Assembly: GCA_963514095.1 (NCBI GenBank)
Contig: OY741264.1
Location: 14,306,366 to 14,370,365, forward strand
Direction: 5' to 3'
DNA length: 64,000 bases
DNA from: Eutrigla gurnardus
Taxonomy: Eukaryota > Chordata > Actinopteri > Perciformes > Triglidae
The notes beneath the pieces were generated by a model that saw only the letters and a list, made by a program, of their open reading frames with translations, did not search any database and was not told the DNA's origin. Of this stretch, positions 21,313-32,600 are shown piece by piece. How positions within the stretch are numbered: the first letter of the stretch is position 1; each line of letters opens with the position of its first letter. Position numbers and translations under genes: made by a program.

Positions 21313-22303
21313 TGTTAATAGTGATGTGAAAAAAGCACCAAAGCGACTGAGAAAAACTGTAAATGCCTTAGTAGAAAAGTTCACTGCTGCTCATTCTGCT
21401 TTAGAGACCATGGAAACAGAACCAACCCCCATTTCTGGAAAGGCCAGTAATCTCAAGCATAGTATGGAATAATTCGAGACTATCATCACTGTTGTGATGA
21501 CCAACCATGTCCTAGGTTACCTGCAACCCCTCACCAAAACATTACAGTCTACTAACTTGGACATCATCACAGCCTACAAGGAAGCACAGAATGTGCGTAA
21601 AGTCATAGCCATCAGAAGTGTGAAGAAGGATTTAGAAGATGTTTCGAAAAAGCATCAGCCATGCCCAACTCTGTCAATGTCGTCCCAGCCAAGAGAAGGG
21701 TGTGTCTCAACCAGAACTACAGAGCTAATGTAGCCTCTGAGTCAGTGGAAGACCACTATAGGATAAACTTATTTTATCCATTCACACCACATCACCAATG
21801 AGCTGGATGCCAGGTTCTCTGAAAGAAACGAGACTGCAATGCTAGCAGCTTACCTGGTGCCACAAGATCTAAAAAAGCTGACAAAGGAAAGAGAGGAAGA
21901 GCTGGTCGAGTGGTACAGAGAAGATCTACCTGACCCACATACAGTCACACAGGAAATAGAACGCTGGAGATACAAGTTCGCGGAGAGTGATGAAGCCCTG
22001 ACTGGATCATGTTTGGAAATGAAATTGAATGAAACATACATGCCCTTCTTTCCTAACATACATTGTATGCTTAAATCCTTTTTGACTCTTCCTGTAACAA
22101 CATGTGCTTGTGAGAGATCATTTTCTGCCATGAGAAGAATAAAAACATGGCTCAGAGCCAGTATGTCTGATGACCGTCTCTCAGGACTAGCTCTCATGCA
22201 TGTTCACAACAACATCAAGATCAACAAGGAAAGCGTACTCAGGCAGTGGGATGTTTCTGGACACAGGAGGATCCACCTGGCCTTCCGAAAGGTAATACTG
22301 TGA

Positions 22304-22582
22304 AGATTAGACAGCCTTTGTAAATAAGAATTTTTCTCAAATGCTTACCTGGTTAAAATTGAGATGAAAAAAAAAGCAGTAGGCCTATTATTTGTGACAT
22401 TTGCATTAACTGATCATAATTCTGTCTGCCTGTCTGTCTGTCCTTTTTATGTACTTTCAGTGAGTTGAACCCTCTGGAGACAGGATCCAGCCAGGCCTCC
22501 AAAAGGTCAATATATACAGTATATGAGAGTGTCAAAAGTTATTAAAAATCCAGTGAACAACATTATGTGATTGTGTAATTGC
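22304..22582. other. Spacer between two transposon remnants
   Basis: AT-rich sequence with a short (CTGT)n run near 22420-22440. No gene is seen. It ends with the left copy (22575-22582) of the target duplication of the next element. Confidence 0.5.
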
Positions 22583-23107
22583 CAGTGTTGGGCAAGTTAC
22601 TCTAAAAAAGTAACTCGTTAAAGTACTAGTTACTTCTCCCAGAAAGTAACTAAAGTAGTTACTGAGTTACAAATTCTAAAAGTAACTAGTTACTTTGGAA
22701 AGTAACTATTGCGTTACTTTCAAATCATTTTTAAAAACTGATGTGTCAAATAATTTGGACCCCATCTCCATCCCTCTTTGACGGAACTTAAAATACATGT
22801 GCGTGTTAATTATTTATGATAAATCTGAGTATTATAATGAAATGGATACTCAATACATTACAAGCAGAAATCCACAGTGCACAAATCTAAACAATTTTAT
22901 TGGAGATATTATAATTACTATGCTTAGTGGATTGATAAAAATAACACAATATATCTTTTGGAACTTTTGATATTTATTGCACCTCAATAGGTCACAACTA
23001 AGCAAAATAAAATTATTCTTGTTAAGCAATATACCAAAAATAAATAATAAATATATTTACTCTTGTAGTGTAAATTAGGGGGAAAAAAACAGTAGACATA
23101 CTGTACG

Positions 23108-24248
23108 CAGTGTTTCCCCTACCATTGTACAGGCCTGGCGGGTCGCCAGGCCAAGGAGACCTGCCGCCAGGCCAAAAAAAAAAATCAATATACCAAAAAT
23201 AAGCCACCTATCAATTCATTCATAAATCAATAATCATTTACATTAGGAGCGCCTCCGCGCAGCACAGTAGACTTGCTCCGCAAGACGCGCGGCCACAACA
23301 ATCCACGCCGCGCGCTCCCGCTACGTTCTTCTTCGTTTACTTTGCTTGATGTTGTTCTGATGCCGCTCTGCCTCATTAAACCAGCACGATGTCGCTTTCT
23401 ATGAAAACACGGAAAGATTACATTGTATTTTGATAAGCTGTTGCACTCTTCAGACTCGTGGTGTGAGCGGAACCGGACCGGTACCGGACCCGGAACCGGA
23501 ACCGGAACCGGACCGGTGCATTTATAAGAAAAATGCCGCTGTGTGTCGCCGTCCAAAATCCGCTTTCCTCGCGCTGCCTGCTCGCACAGATCCGCTCGTG
23601 CGCACATTCGCTGATGCAGGTCGAGTGTTGTCGAGAAATAAATGCAGAGACGGCGCTCCTTAAAAACAACATCAAGCCATGCGTGTGAAGTATTAGGACG
23701 TGATGACGTATGTACAACCGGCTAACGGGCCAAAGCCTGTTTGGGCTGGAGCCGAGGCACGCTACTGATCGCGCCCTTAGGCAGCCTATATGTTAATAAA
23801 ATAAGGATTGTTTTTGATAAGCTGTGGAACTCTGAGTTAACCTATTTCTACCTGAATTTCTATGAACTATTAGGTTGTTGAGTAAACCTATAACTTATAT
23901 TTTACTTGATAAAATAAGACAATATATGCACTCATATGTCGTTATAGTGTTTTACAGTATCTGTAGCTAATGTGATGCTCCTCATTTTCCAGACATATTT
24001 TTCCGGCCCATAATTTTGCATCATTTCCATCAACCGGCACCTTAATAAGTCACTCTCTCCTTGTGATCTTGAATACACTCTGGTTGAACAAAAATGTTGA
24101 ATGCAAATATAATAATTGCAGAATTGCAGCCTGCTTGCTGTGCCACCTGACTTAATCCAACTGCACCAATACACCATCCCACACCGTCTGTTTAGGGTTT
24201 TTTCGGTGGGTACCACCGGGCCTGAAAAAAATTCTAGGGGAAACACTG
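23108..24248. mobile_element. Second hAT-type element nested inside the first
   Basis: The left end is CAGTGTTTCCCCTACCATT; the right end, reverse-complemented, is CAGTGTTTCCCCTAGAATT. GTACG touches both ends, so only five bases of a possible duplication are kept. Inside lie mirrored GGCCTGGCGG/CCGCCAGGCC blocks near the left end and a GGAACC/GGACC short-period repeat at 23469-23518. The Pro-Glu and Arg-Val open frames around 23430-23720 are readings of that repeat, not a gene. Confidence 0.75.
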
Positions 24249-24504
24249 GTACGTATGTTTTTACGTAATGTGTGCAAGGACGAAATTTTGATTTCAGAGG
24301 TGGGGGGACAAAAGTATTTTTAATAAAACTCTTTCAGTTCACTGTTTTCTAGTAGTTCTTCTAGTTTTCAATTGCTACGTTTAAGTTTACTGTTCCCTTT
24401 TGTGGTTTTACTGGTTGTAAATCATGTAGCAAAACATTATCACCCAATTCTAATCCAATAGTTATGATAACAATAATAAGAATACATTTTATTGATCAGA
24501 CTAT

Positions 24505-24620
24505 TGAGAGCTTTGTAAATAATGAGGAGGATCTTGAAGTGGATATGCTGCTTTATTGGGAGCCAGTGAAGGTGTTGCAGGATGGATGTAACGCATTTCT
24601 TTGAGTAACTTACACTTTGA
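24505..24620 (-). pseudogene. LINE reverse-transcriptase fragment
   Basis: The minus-strand frame reads SILQHLHWLPIKQHIHFKIL then LIIYKALNSL, matching the conserved block after the reverse-transcriptase core of fish LINEs (L2/Rex1-like; typical form LHWLPVxxRIxFKIL). Both ends are truncated. Confidence 0.65.
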
Positions 24621-25092
24621 CTTCTAAAGAAGTCTCTTATGTCCATGTTCTTTTAGACATCCTGGCTGCGTCTAATTACCAAACACACGCACGCGCGCAC
24701 ATACGCATGGACACCGATTCAAACGTTAATGTAAATTAAACCTCTGATATTAACATCCTTCTAGCTGACGTGAACCAGGCAGAACAAACTCCCAACTTAC
24801 AGTAGCGGACTCCTGTAGGACTCCTGACCGCAGACTAGCAAGCAAAATGGAGTAACGGCGGGGACGGCCAATCACACAGGCTTCAGGTTGAGCAGCCGTT
24901 TTCCGCTTGGTCCTAGTGCTCGACGCGTCTCTGTTTAATATAGCGTAACATTTGTTCTTTTCTGCCTTCAACGAAGTAACGCGACACATTTTTTGGCAGT
25001 AATAATGAGGTGAGTAATCAATTAGATTACTCGTTACTGAAAAAAGTAACGTCGCTACTTATAACGCCGTTATTCCCATCACTGGTAATTGC

Positions 25093-25198
25093 ACAGTTTA
25101 AAAGACTATTTATTTTACTTTTTATTCATAAATAAGTGCTCAAAAAAAAATTTCTCACGCATTGTGTGTTGCATGGTTTTGTACCTCACTAGTTTCAT
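25093..25198. other. Unique spacer left of the satellite array
   Basis: AT-rich sequence between the hAT-type element and the first recognisable satellite monomer. No feature is seen. Confidence 0.6.
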
Positions 25199-25601
25199 AA
25201 GTTTTCAACCAGCAATAATCACTTATCAGTTTGACTTCACAGTCTATGAAATTGCCTATGCAAAAGAATACCCATGACAACTATGAGATTTAGCTGGACC
25301 TGGTACAACACTCACAACACACATTGTGCGTTCTACAGCTCACCTATGCCTGCACAATAGGGCGGGGTTAAACTTCAATTGACCACCAAGATCTGATTCG
25401 TTAAACTATCTAATTTGACAGGGTTTGAATAGCAATTAAGATCAGTTGCTATGCTGAATGACCTCAGCCTACCCAGGTGTGGGACCGAGACCACTGCAAT
25501 AACTTAATTTTAGCATTGACAAAGATTACAGTCTCTTCAGAGACTAGAAAGAATTGCCAGAGCTGACTATATTTCAAGTCATCCCGGCAAGGTATTGGGT
25601 T
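25199..25601. repeat. Diverged 403-bp edge monomer, probable founder form
   Basis: From AAGTTTTCAACC at 25199 to its next occurrence at 25602. It contains all B sequence and also the stretch around 25349-25466 that is missing from 282-bp B monomers but present (in part) as the tail of every A module. It carries no hAT fragment. Many substitutions against the interior are as expected at an array edge. Confidence 0.8.
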
Positions 25602-25883
25602 AAGTTTTCAACCAGCAATAATCACATCTCAGTTTGACTTCATAGACTATGAAATTGCCTCTGCACAAGAATACCCATGAATGCTACGAGATTTAGCTGG
25701 ACCTGGAACAACACTCACAACACGCATGGTGCGTGCTACAGCTCACCTACAGCCTACCCAGGTGCGGGAATGAGACCACTGGAATAACTTTTTAGCATTG
25801 ACATAGATTACAGTCTCTTCAGAGACTAGCAAAAATTGCCAGAGCCGACTATATTTCAAGTCATCCCGGCGGGGTATTGGGTT
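25602..25883. repeat. Representative 282-bp B monomer
   Basis: First intact short monomer; a second follows at 25884-26165. It contains two small inverted repeats: AGTCTCT-TC-AGAGACT and CACGCA-TGG-TGCGTG. Relative to the 403-bp edge monomer it lacks about 120 bp, and the junction falls at a shared GCCT (25348-25351 and 25467-25470). Confidence 0.9.
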
Positions 25884-26230
25884 AAGTTTTCAACCAACAA
25901 TAATCACGTCTCAGTTTGACTTCATAGACTATGAAATTGCCTCTGCACAAGAATACCCATGAATGCTATGAGATTTAGCTGGACCTGGAACAACACTCAC
26001 AACACGCATGGTGCGTGCTACAGCTCACCTACAGCCTACCCAGGTGCGGGACTGAGACCACTGCAATAACTTTTTAGCATTGACATAGATTACAGTCTCT
26101 TCAGAGACTAGCAAAAATTGCCAGAGCTGACTATATTTCAAGTCATCCCGGCAGGGTATTGGGTTAAGTTTTCAACCAGCAATAATCACGTCTCAGTTTG
26201 ACTTCATAGACTACTAAATTGCCTCTGCAC

Positions 26231-26657
26231 TAGTGATGTGACTTCAAAAACGGGCGTGTCGGCGCTTCTCTGAAGTCCCAGATCCAAACGTTTCGAAACG
26301 ATGTGCCGAAAAGCGGTTCTGAAACGCCCATGTCATGTGACTGTATTTCAGTGGTTGAAGGAACGCCTCTATGTTTGAAACGGCTATTCCAAGACGGGCA
26401 GATCCTTTGAAATACTGGCAAGAGCGACGTGCTGTCTTCCTTAATTTGTACCAACTGACTAAGACATTTTTAAGTGTCCCTGCAACAAGTGTACCCTGTG
26501 AAAGAATTTTTCCATAGCAGGGGAAGTGTTATCCAAAAAAAAAGAAACAGACTCAGCTCAAAAAGAGCTGAACAAATATTATTTTTGAATAAAAATCTTT
26601 GATTATTGTATTGCATATAACAATGTGTCACTTATTTATTTTTAATAATGTTCTCGT
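26231..26657 (+). mobile_element. hAT transposon fragment captured in the satellite (first of 33 copies)
   Basis: The segment starts TAGTGATGTGACTTC, a start like that of some fish hAT elements, directly after the B sequence GCCTCTGCAC. It ends near 26657 where similarity to the edge monomer resumes (GGGTTAAAC). It includes a 12-bp palindrome CGTTTCGAAACG and the end of a transposase frame. It replaces about 97 bp of the founder monomer (25264-25360). The right terminal repeat of the parent element is not recognisable, so this is a truncated piece. Confidence 0.75.
26365..26602 (+). pseudogene. hAT transposase C-terminal dimerisation domain, frameshifted (first of 33 copies)
   Basis: The plus-strand frame from 26371 reads RRADPLKYWQERRAVFLNLY, then FLSVPATSVPCERIF. 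After a one-base frame change in the T run at 26507-26511 it continues IAGEVLSKKRNRLSSKRAEQ and LFLNKN, and stops at 26600-26602. LSVPATSVPCERxFSxAGxxxSxKRNRL is the hallmark of the hAT C-terminal dimerisation domain. The five-T run, where six would keep the frame, recurs in the copies I read, so the gene was dead before amplification. The 74-codon minus-strand frame over this region starts at TTG and is its antisense shadow. Confidence 0.88.
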
Positions 26658-29600
26658 GGGGCTGGGTTAAACTGCAAATATTTTATAGCAACCACCATGA
26701 TTTGATTGGTTAACCTATCTAATTTGACATGGTTTGAACGGCATTTGAGATCAGTTGCTATGCTGAATGACCTCAGCCTACCCAGGTGTGGGACTGAGAC
26801 CACTGCAATAACTTTTTAGCATTGACATAGATTACAGTCTCTTCAGAGACTAGCAAAAATTGCCAGAGCTGACTATATTTCAAATCATCCCGGCGGGGTA
26901 TTGGGTTAAGTTTTCAACCAGCAATAATCACGCCTCAGTTTGACTTCATAGACTATGAAATTGCCTCTGCACAAGAATACCCATGAATGCTACGAGATTT
27001 AGCTGGACCTGGAACAACACTCACAACACGCATGGTGCGTGCTACAGCTCACCTACAGCCTACTCAGGTGCGGGACTGAAACCACTGCAATAACTTTTTA
27101 GCATTGACATAGATTACAGTCTCTTCAGAGACTAGCAAAAATTGCCAGAGCTGACTATATTTCAAGTCATCCCGGCGGGGTATTGGGTTAAGTTTTCAAC
27201 CAGCAATAATCACGTCTCAGTTTGACTTCATAGACTATGAAATTGCCTCTGCACAAGAATACCCATGAATGCTACGAGATTTAGATGGACCTGGAACAAC
27301 ACTCACAACACGCATGGTGCGTGCTACAGCTCACCTACAGCCTACTCAGGTGCGGGACTGAGACCACTGCAATAACTTTTTAGCATTGACATAGATTACA
27401 GTCTCTTCAGAGACTAGCAAAAATTGCCAGAGCTGACTATATTTCAAGTCATCCCGGCGGGGTATTGGGTTAAGTTTTCAACCAGCAATAATCACGTCTC
27501 AGTTTGACTTCATAGACTATGAAATTGCCTCTGCACTAGTGATGTGACTTCAAAAACGGGCGTGTCGGCGCTTCTCTGAAGTCCCAGATCCAAACGTTTC
27601 GAAACGATGTGCCGAAAAGCGGTTCTGAAACGCCCATGTCATGTGACTGTAGTTCAGTGATTGAAGGAAAGCCTCTATGTTTGAAACGGCTATTCCAAGA
27701 CGGGCAGATCCTTTGAAATACTGGCAAGAGCGACGTGCTGTCTTCCTTAATTTGTACCAACTGACTAAGACATTTTTAAGTGTCCCTGCAACAAGTGTAC
27801 CCTGTGAAAGAATTTTTCCATAGCAGGGGAAGTGTTATCCAAAAAAAAAGAAACAGACTCAGCTCAAAAAGAGCTGAACAAATATTATTTTTGAATAAAA
27901 ATCTTTGATTATTGTATTGCATATAACAATGTGTCACTTATTTATTTTTAATAATGTTCTCGTGGGGCTGGGTTAAACTGCAAATATTTTATAGCAACCA
28001 CCATGATTTGATTGGTTAACCTATCTAATTTGACATGGTTTGAACGGCATTTGAGATCAGTTGCTATGCTGAATGACCTCAGCCTACCCAGGTGTGGGAC
28101 TGAGACCACTGCAATAACTTTTTAGCATTGACATAGATTACAGTCTCTTCAGAGACTAGCAAAAATTGCCAGAGCTGACTATATTTCAAGTCATCCCGGC
28201 GGGGTATTGGGTTAAGTTTTCAACCAGCAATAATCACGTCTCAGTTTGACTTCATAGACTATGAAATTGCCTCTGCACAAGAATACCCATGAATGCTACG
28301 AGATTTAGCTGGACCTGAAACAACACTCACAACACGCATGGTGCGTGCTACAGCTCACCTACAGCCTACCCAGGTGCGGGAGTGAGACCACTGCAATAAG
28401 TTTTTAGCATTGACATAGATTACAGTCTCTTCAGAGACTAGAAAAAATTGCCAGAGCTGACTATATTTCAAGTCATCCCGGCGGGGTATTGGGTTAAGTT
28501 TTCAACCAGCAATAATCACGTCTCAGTTTGACTTCATAGACTACGAAATTGCCTCTGCACAAGAATACCCATGAATGCTACGAGATTTAGCTGGACCTGG
28601 AACAACACTCACAACACGCATGGTGCGTGCTACAGCTCACCTACAGCCTACCCAGGTGCTGGACTGAGACCACTGCAATAACTGTTTAGCATTGACATAG
28701 ATTACAGTCTCTTCAGAGACTAGCAAAAATTGCCAGAGCTGACTATATTTCAAGTCATCCCGGCGGGGTATTGGGTTAAGTTTTCAACCAGCAATAATCA
28801 CGTCTCAGTTTGACTTCATAGACTATGAAATTGCCTCTGCACTAGTGATGTGACTTCAAAAACGGGCGTGTCGGCGCTTCTCTGAAGTCCCAGATCCAAA
28901 CGTTTCGAAACGATGTGCCGAAAAGCGGTTCTGAAACGCCCATGTCATGTGACTGTAGTTCAGTGATTGAAGGAACGCCTCTATGTTTGAAACGGCTATT
29001 CCAAGACGGGCAGATCCTTTGAAATACTGGCAAGAGCGACGTGCTGTCTTCCTTAATTTGTACCAACTGACTAAGACATTTTTAAGTGTCCCTGCAACAA
29101 GTGTACCCTGTGAAAGAATTTTTCCATAGCAGGGGAAGTGTTATCCAAAAAAAAAGAAACAGACTCAGCTCAAAAAGAGCTGAACAAATATTATTTTTGA
29201 ATAAAAATCTTTGATTATTGTATTGCATATAACAATGTGTCACTTATTTATTTTTAATAATGTTCTCGTGGGGCTGGGTTAAACTGCAAATATTTTATAG
29301 CAACCACCATGATTTGATTGGTTAACCTATCTAATTTGACATGGTTGGAACGGCATTTGAGATCAGTTGCTATGCTGAATGACCTCAGCCTACCCAGGTG
29401 TGGGACTGAGACCACTGCAATAACTTTTTAGCATTGACATAGATTACAGTCTCTTCAGAGACTAGCAAAAATTGCCAGAGCTGACTATATTTCAAGTCAT
29501 CCCGGCGGGGTATTGGGTTAAGTTTTCAACCAGCAATAATCACGTCTCAGTTTGACTTCATAGACTATGAAATTGCCTCTGCACAAGAATACCCATGAAT

Positions 29601-32600
29601 GCTACGAGATTTAGCTGGACCTGGAACAACACTCACAACACGCATGGTGCGTGCTACAGCTCACCTACAGCCTACTCAGGTGCGGGACTGAGACCACTGC
29701 AATAACTTTTTAGCATTGACATAGATTACAGTCTCTTCAGAGACTAGCAAAAATTGCCAGAGCTGACTATATTTCAAGTCATCCCGGCGGGGTATTGGGT
29801 TAAGTTTTCAACCAGCAATAATCACGTCTCAGTTTGACTTCATAGACTATGAAATTGCCTCTGCACAAGAATACCCATGAATGCTACGAGATTTAGCTGG
29901 ACCTGGAACAACACTCACAACACGCATGGTGCGTGCTACAGCTCACCTACAGCCTACCCAGGTGCTGGACTGAGACCACTGCAATAACTGTTTAGCATTG
30001 ACATAGATTACAGTCTCTTCAGAGACTAGCAAAAATTGCCAGAGCTGACTATATTTCAAGTCATCCCGGCGGGGTATTGGGTTAAGTTTTCAACCAGCAA
30101 TAATCACGTCTCAGTTTGACTTCATAGACTATGAAATTGCCTCTGCACTAGTGATGTGACTTCAAAAACGGGCGTGTCGGCGCTTCTCTGAAGTCCCAGA
30201 TCCAAACGTTTCGAAACGATGTGCCGAAAAGCGGTTCTGAAACGCCCATGTCATGTGACTGTAGTTCAGTGATTGAAGGAACGCCTCTATGTTTGAAACG
30301 GCTATTCCAAGACGGGCAGATCCTTTGAAATACTGGCAAGAGCGACGTGCTGTCTTCCTTAATTTGTACCAACTGACTAAGACATTTTTAAGTGTCCCTG
30401 CAACAAGTGTACCCTGTGAAAGAATTTTTCCATAGCAGGGGAAGTGTTATCCAAAAAAAAAGAAACAGACTCAGCTCAAAAAGAGCTGAACAAATATTAT
30501 TTTTGAATAAAAATCTTTGATTATTGTATTGCATATAACAATGTGTCACTTATTTATATTTAATAATGTTCTCGTGGGGCTGGGTTAAACTGCAAATATT
30601 TTATAGCAACCACCATGATTTGATTGGTTAACCTATCTAATTTGACATGGTTTGAACGGCATTTGAGATCAGTTGCTATGCTGAATGACCTCAGCCTACC
30701 CAGGTGTGGGACTGAGACCACTGCAATAACTTTTTAGCATTGACATAGATTACAGTCTCTTCAGAGACTAGCAAAAATTGCCAGAGCTGACTATATTTCA
30801 AGTCATCCCGGCGGGGTATTGGGTTAAGTTTTCAACCAGCAATAATCACGTCTCAGTTTGACTTCATAGACTACGAAATTGCCTCTGCACAAGAATACCC
30901 ATGAATGCTACGAGATTTAGCTGGACCTGGAACAACACTCACAACACGCATGGTGCGTGCTACAGCTCACCTACAGCCTACCCAGGTGCTGGACTGAGAC
31001 CACTGCAATAACTGTTTAGCATTGACATAGATTACAGTCTCTTCAGAGACTAGCAAAAATTGCCAGAGCTGACTATATTTCAAGTCATCCCGGCGGGGTA
31101 TTGGGTTAAGTTTTCAACCAGCAATAATCACGTCTCAGTTTGACTTCATAGACTATGAAATTGCCTCTGCACTAGTGATGTGACTTCAAAAACGGGCGTG
31201 TCGGCGCTTCTCTGAAGTCCCAGATCCAAACGTTTCGAAACGATGTGCCGAAAAGCGGTTCTGAAACGCCCATGTCATGTGACTGTAGTTCAGTGATTGA
31301 AGGAACGCCTCTATGTTTGAAACGGCTATTCCAAGACGGGCAGATCCTTTGAAATACTGGCAAGAGCGACGTGCTGTCTTCCTTAATTTGTACCAACTGA
31401 CTAAGACATTTTTAAGTGTCCCTGCAACAAGTGTACCCTGTGAAAGAATTTTTCCATAGCAGGGGAAGTGTTATCCAAAAAAAAAGAAACAGACTCAGCT
31501 CAAAAAGAGCTGAACAAATATTATTTTTGAATAAAAATCTTTGATTATTGTATTGCATATAACAATGTGTCACTTATTTATTTTTAATAATGTTCTCGTG
31601 GGGCTGGGTTAAACTGCAAATATTTTATAGCAACCACCATGATTTGATTGGTTAACCTATCTAATTTGACATGGTTGGAACGGCATTTGAGATCAGTTGC
31701 TATGCTGAATGACCTCAGCCTACCCAGGTGTGGGACTGAGACCACTGCAATAACTTTTTAGCATTGACATAGATTACAGTCTCTTCAGAGACTAGCAAAA
31801 ATTGCCAGAGCTGACTATATTTCAAGTCATCCCGGCGGGGTATTGGGTTAAGTTTTCAACCAGCAATAATCACGTCTCAGTTTGACTTCATAGACTATGA
31901 AATTGCCTCTGCACAAGAATACCCATGAATGCTACGAGATTTAGCTGGACCTGGAACAACACTCACAACACGCATGGTGCGTGCTACAGCTCACCTACAG
32001 CCTACTCAGGTGCGGGACTGAGACCACTGCAATAACTTTTTAGCATTGACATAGATTACAGTCTCTTCAGAGACTAGCAAAAATTGCCAGAGCTGACTAT
32101 ATTTCAAGTCATCCCGGCGGGGTATTGGGTTAAGTTTTCAACCAGCAATAATCACGTCTCAGTTTGACTTCATAGACTATGAAATTGCCTCTGCACAAGA
32201 ATACCCATGAATGCTACGAGATTTAGCTGGACCTGGAACAACACTCACAACACGCATGGTGCGTGCTACAGCTCACCTACAGCCTACCCAGGTGCTGGAC
32301 TGAGACCACTGCAATAACTGTTTAGCATTGACATAGATTACAGTCTCTTCAGAGACTAGCAAAAATTGCCAGAGCTGACTATATTTCAAGTCATCCCGGC
32401 GGGGTATTGGGTTAAGTTTTCAACCAGCAATAATCACGTCTCAGTTTGACTTCATAGACTATGAAATTGCCTCTGCACTAGTGATGTGACTTCAAAAACG
32501 GGCGTGTCGGCGCTTCTCTGAAGTCCCAGATCCAAACGTTTCGAAACGATGTGCCGAAAAGCGGTTCTGAAACGCCCATGTCATGTGACTGTAGTTCAGT

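Larger units (their letters stand above)
19858..21359. mobile_element. Tc1/mariner-like element inserted in the hAT transposase
   Basis: A 1502-bp element flanked by TA at 19856-19857 and 21360-21361. The left end reads CAGATTTTCTCAGTCGCTTT. The right end, reverse-complemented, reads CAGTTTTTCTCAGTCGCTTT, and the match continues through GGTGCTTTT. Removing the element with one TA rejoins the hAT frame exactly (RATTL then NALVEKF). It holds only a remnant of its own transposase, a SINE and a long perfect palindrome, so it is non-autonomous. Confidence 0.85.
18690..22303 (+). pseudogene. hAT-superfamily transposase gene (ZMYM1-like type), broken and interrupted
   Basis: Pieces in order: an N-terminal TTF-type zinc-finger region (about 18700-18910; LRFSPEEDAAYCAHCLAFSK); the start of the RNase H-like catalytic core (18911-19480; TYFTVLADESMDTNGTEQLS); a second piece with GYDGASTMSGHVSGVKKRIQ and YTHCRSHAFNL (19550-19660); then SDIPLVRNMTIVEKV and SDTRWGSRATTL (19670-19857). 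A 1.5-kb insertion follows, and the frame resumes at 21360 (NALVEKFTAAHSALE). The C-terminal hAT dimerisation domain is at 22080-22240 (LPVTTCACERSFSAMRRIK). Breaks include a frame change near 18815, frameshifts near 19475, 19660, 21650 and 21775, and a stop near 21470. It cannot make a full transposase. Terminal repeats of the parent element were not identified. Confidence 0.88.
22583..25084. mobile_element. hAT-type DNA transposon, non-autonomous, with 8-bp target-site duplication
   Basis: The left end is CAGTGTTGGGC; the right end, reverse-complemented, is CAGTGATGGGA. GTAATTGC is present directly outside both ends (22575-22582 and 25085-25092), a perfect 8-bp duplication as made by hAT transposases. 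Both subterminal regions are rich in GTTACT/AGTAAC words, a common hAT pattern and probably transposase-binding repeats (inferred). No transposase is encoded. It carries a nested element (23108-24248) and a LINE fragment. Confidence 0.85.

Noticed and set aside
23227..23717. Pro-Glu and Arg-Val repeat open frames in three frames
   Set aside because: They come from a short-period GGAACC/GGACC repeat inside a nested transposon; no domain or splice structure is seen.
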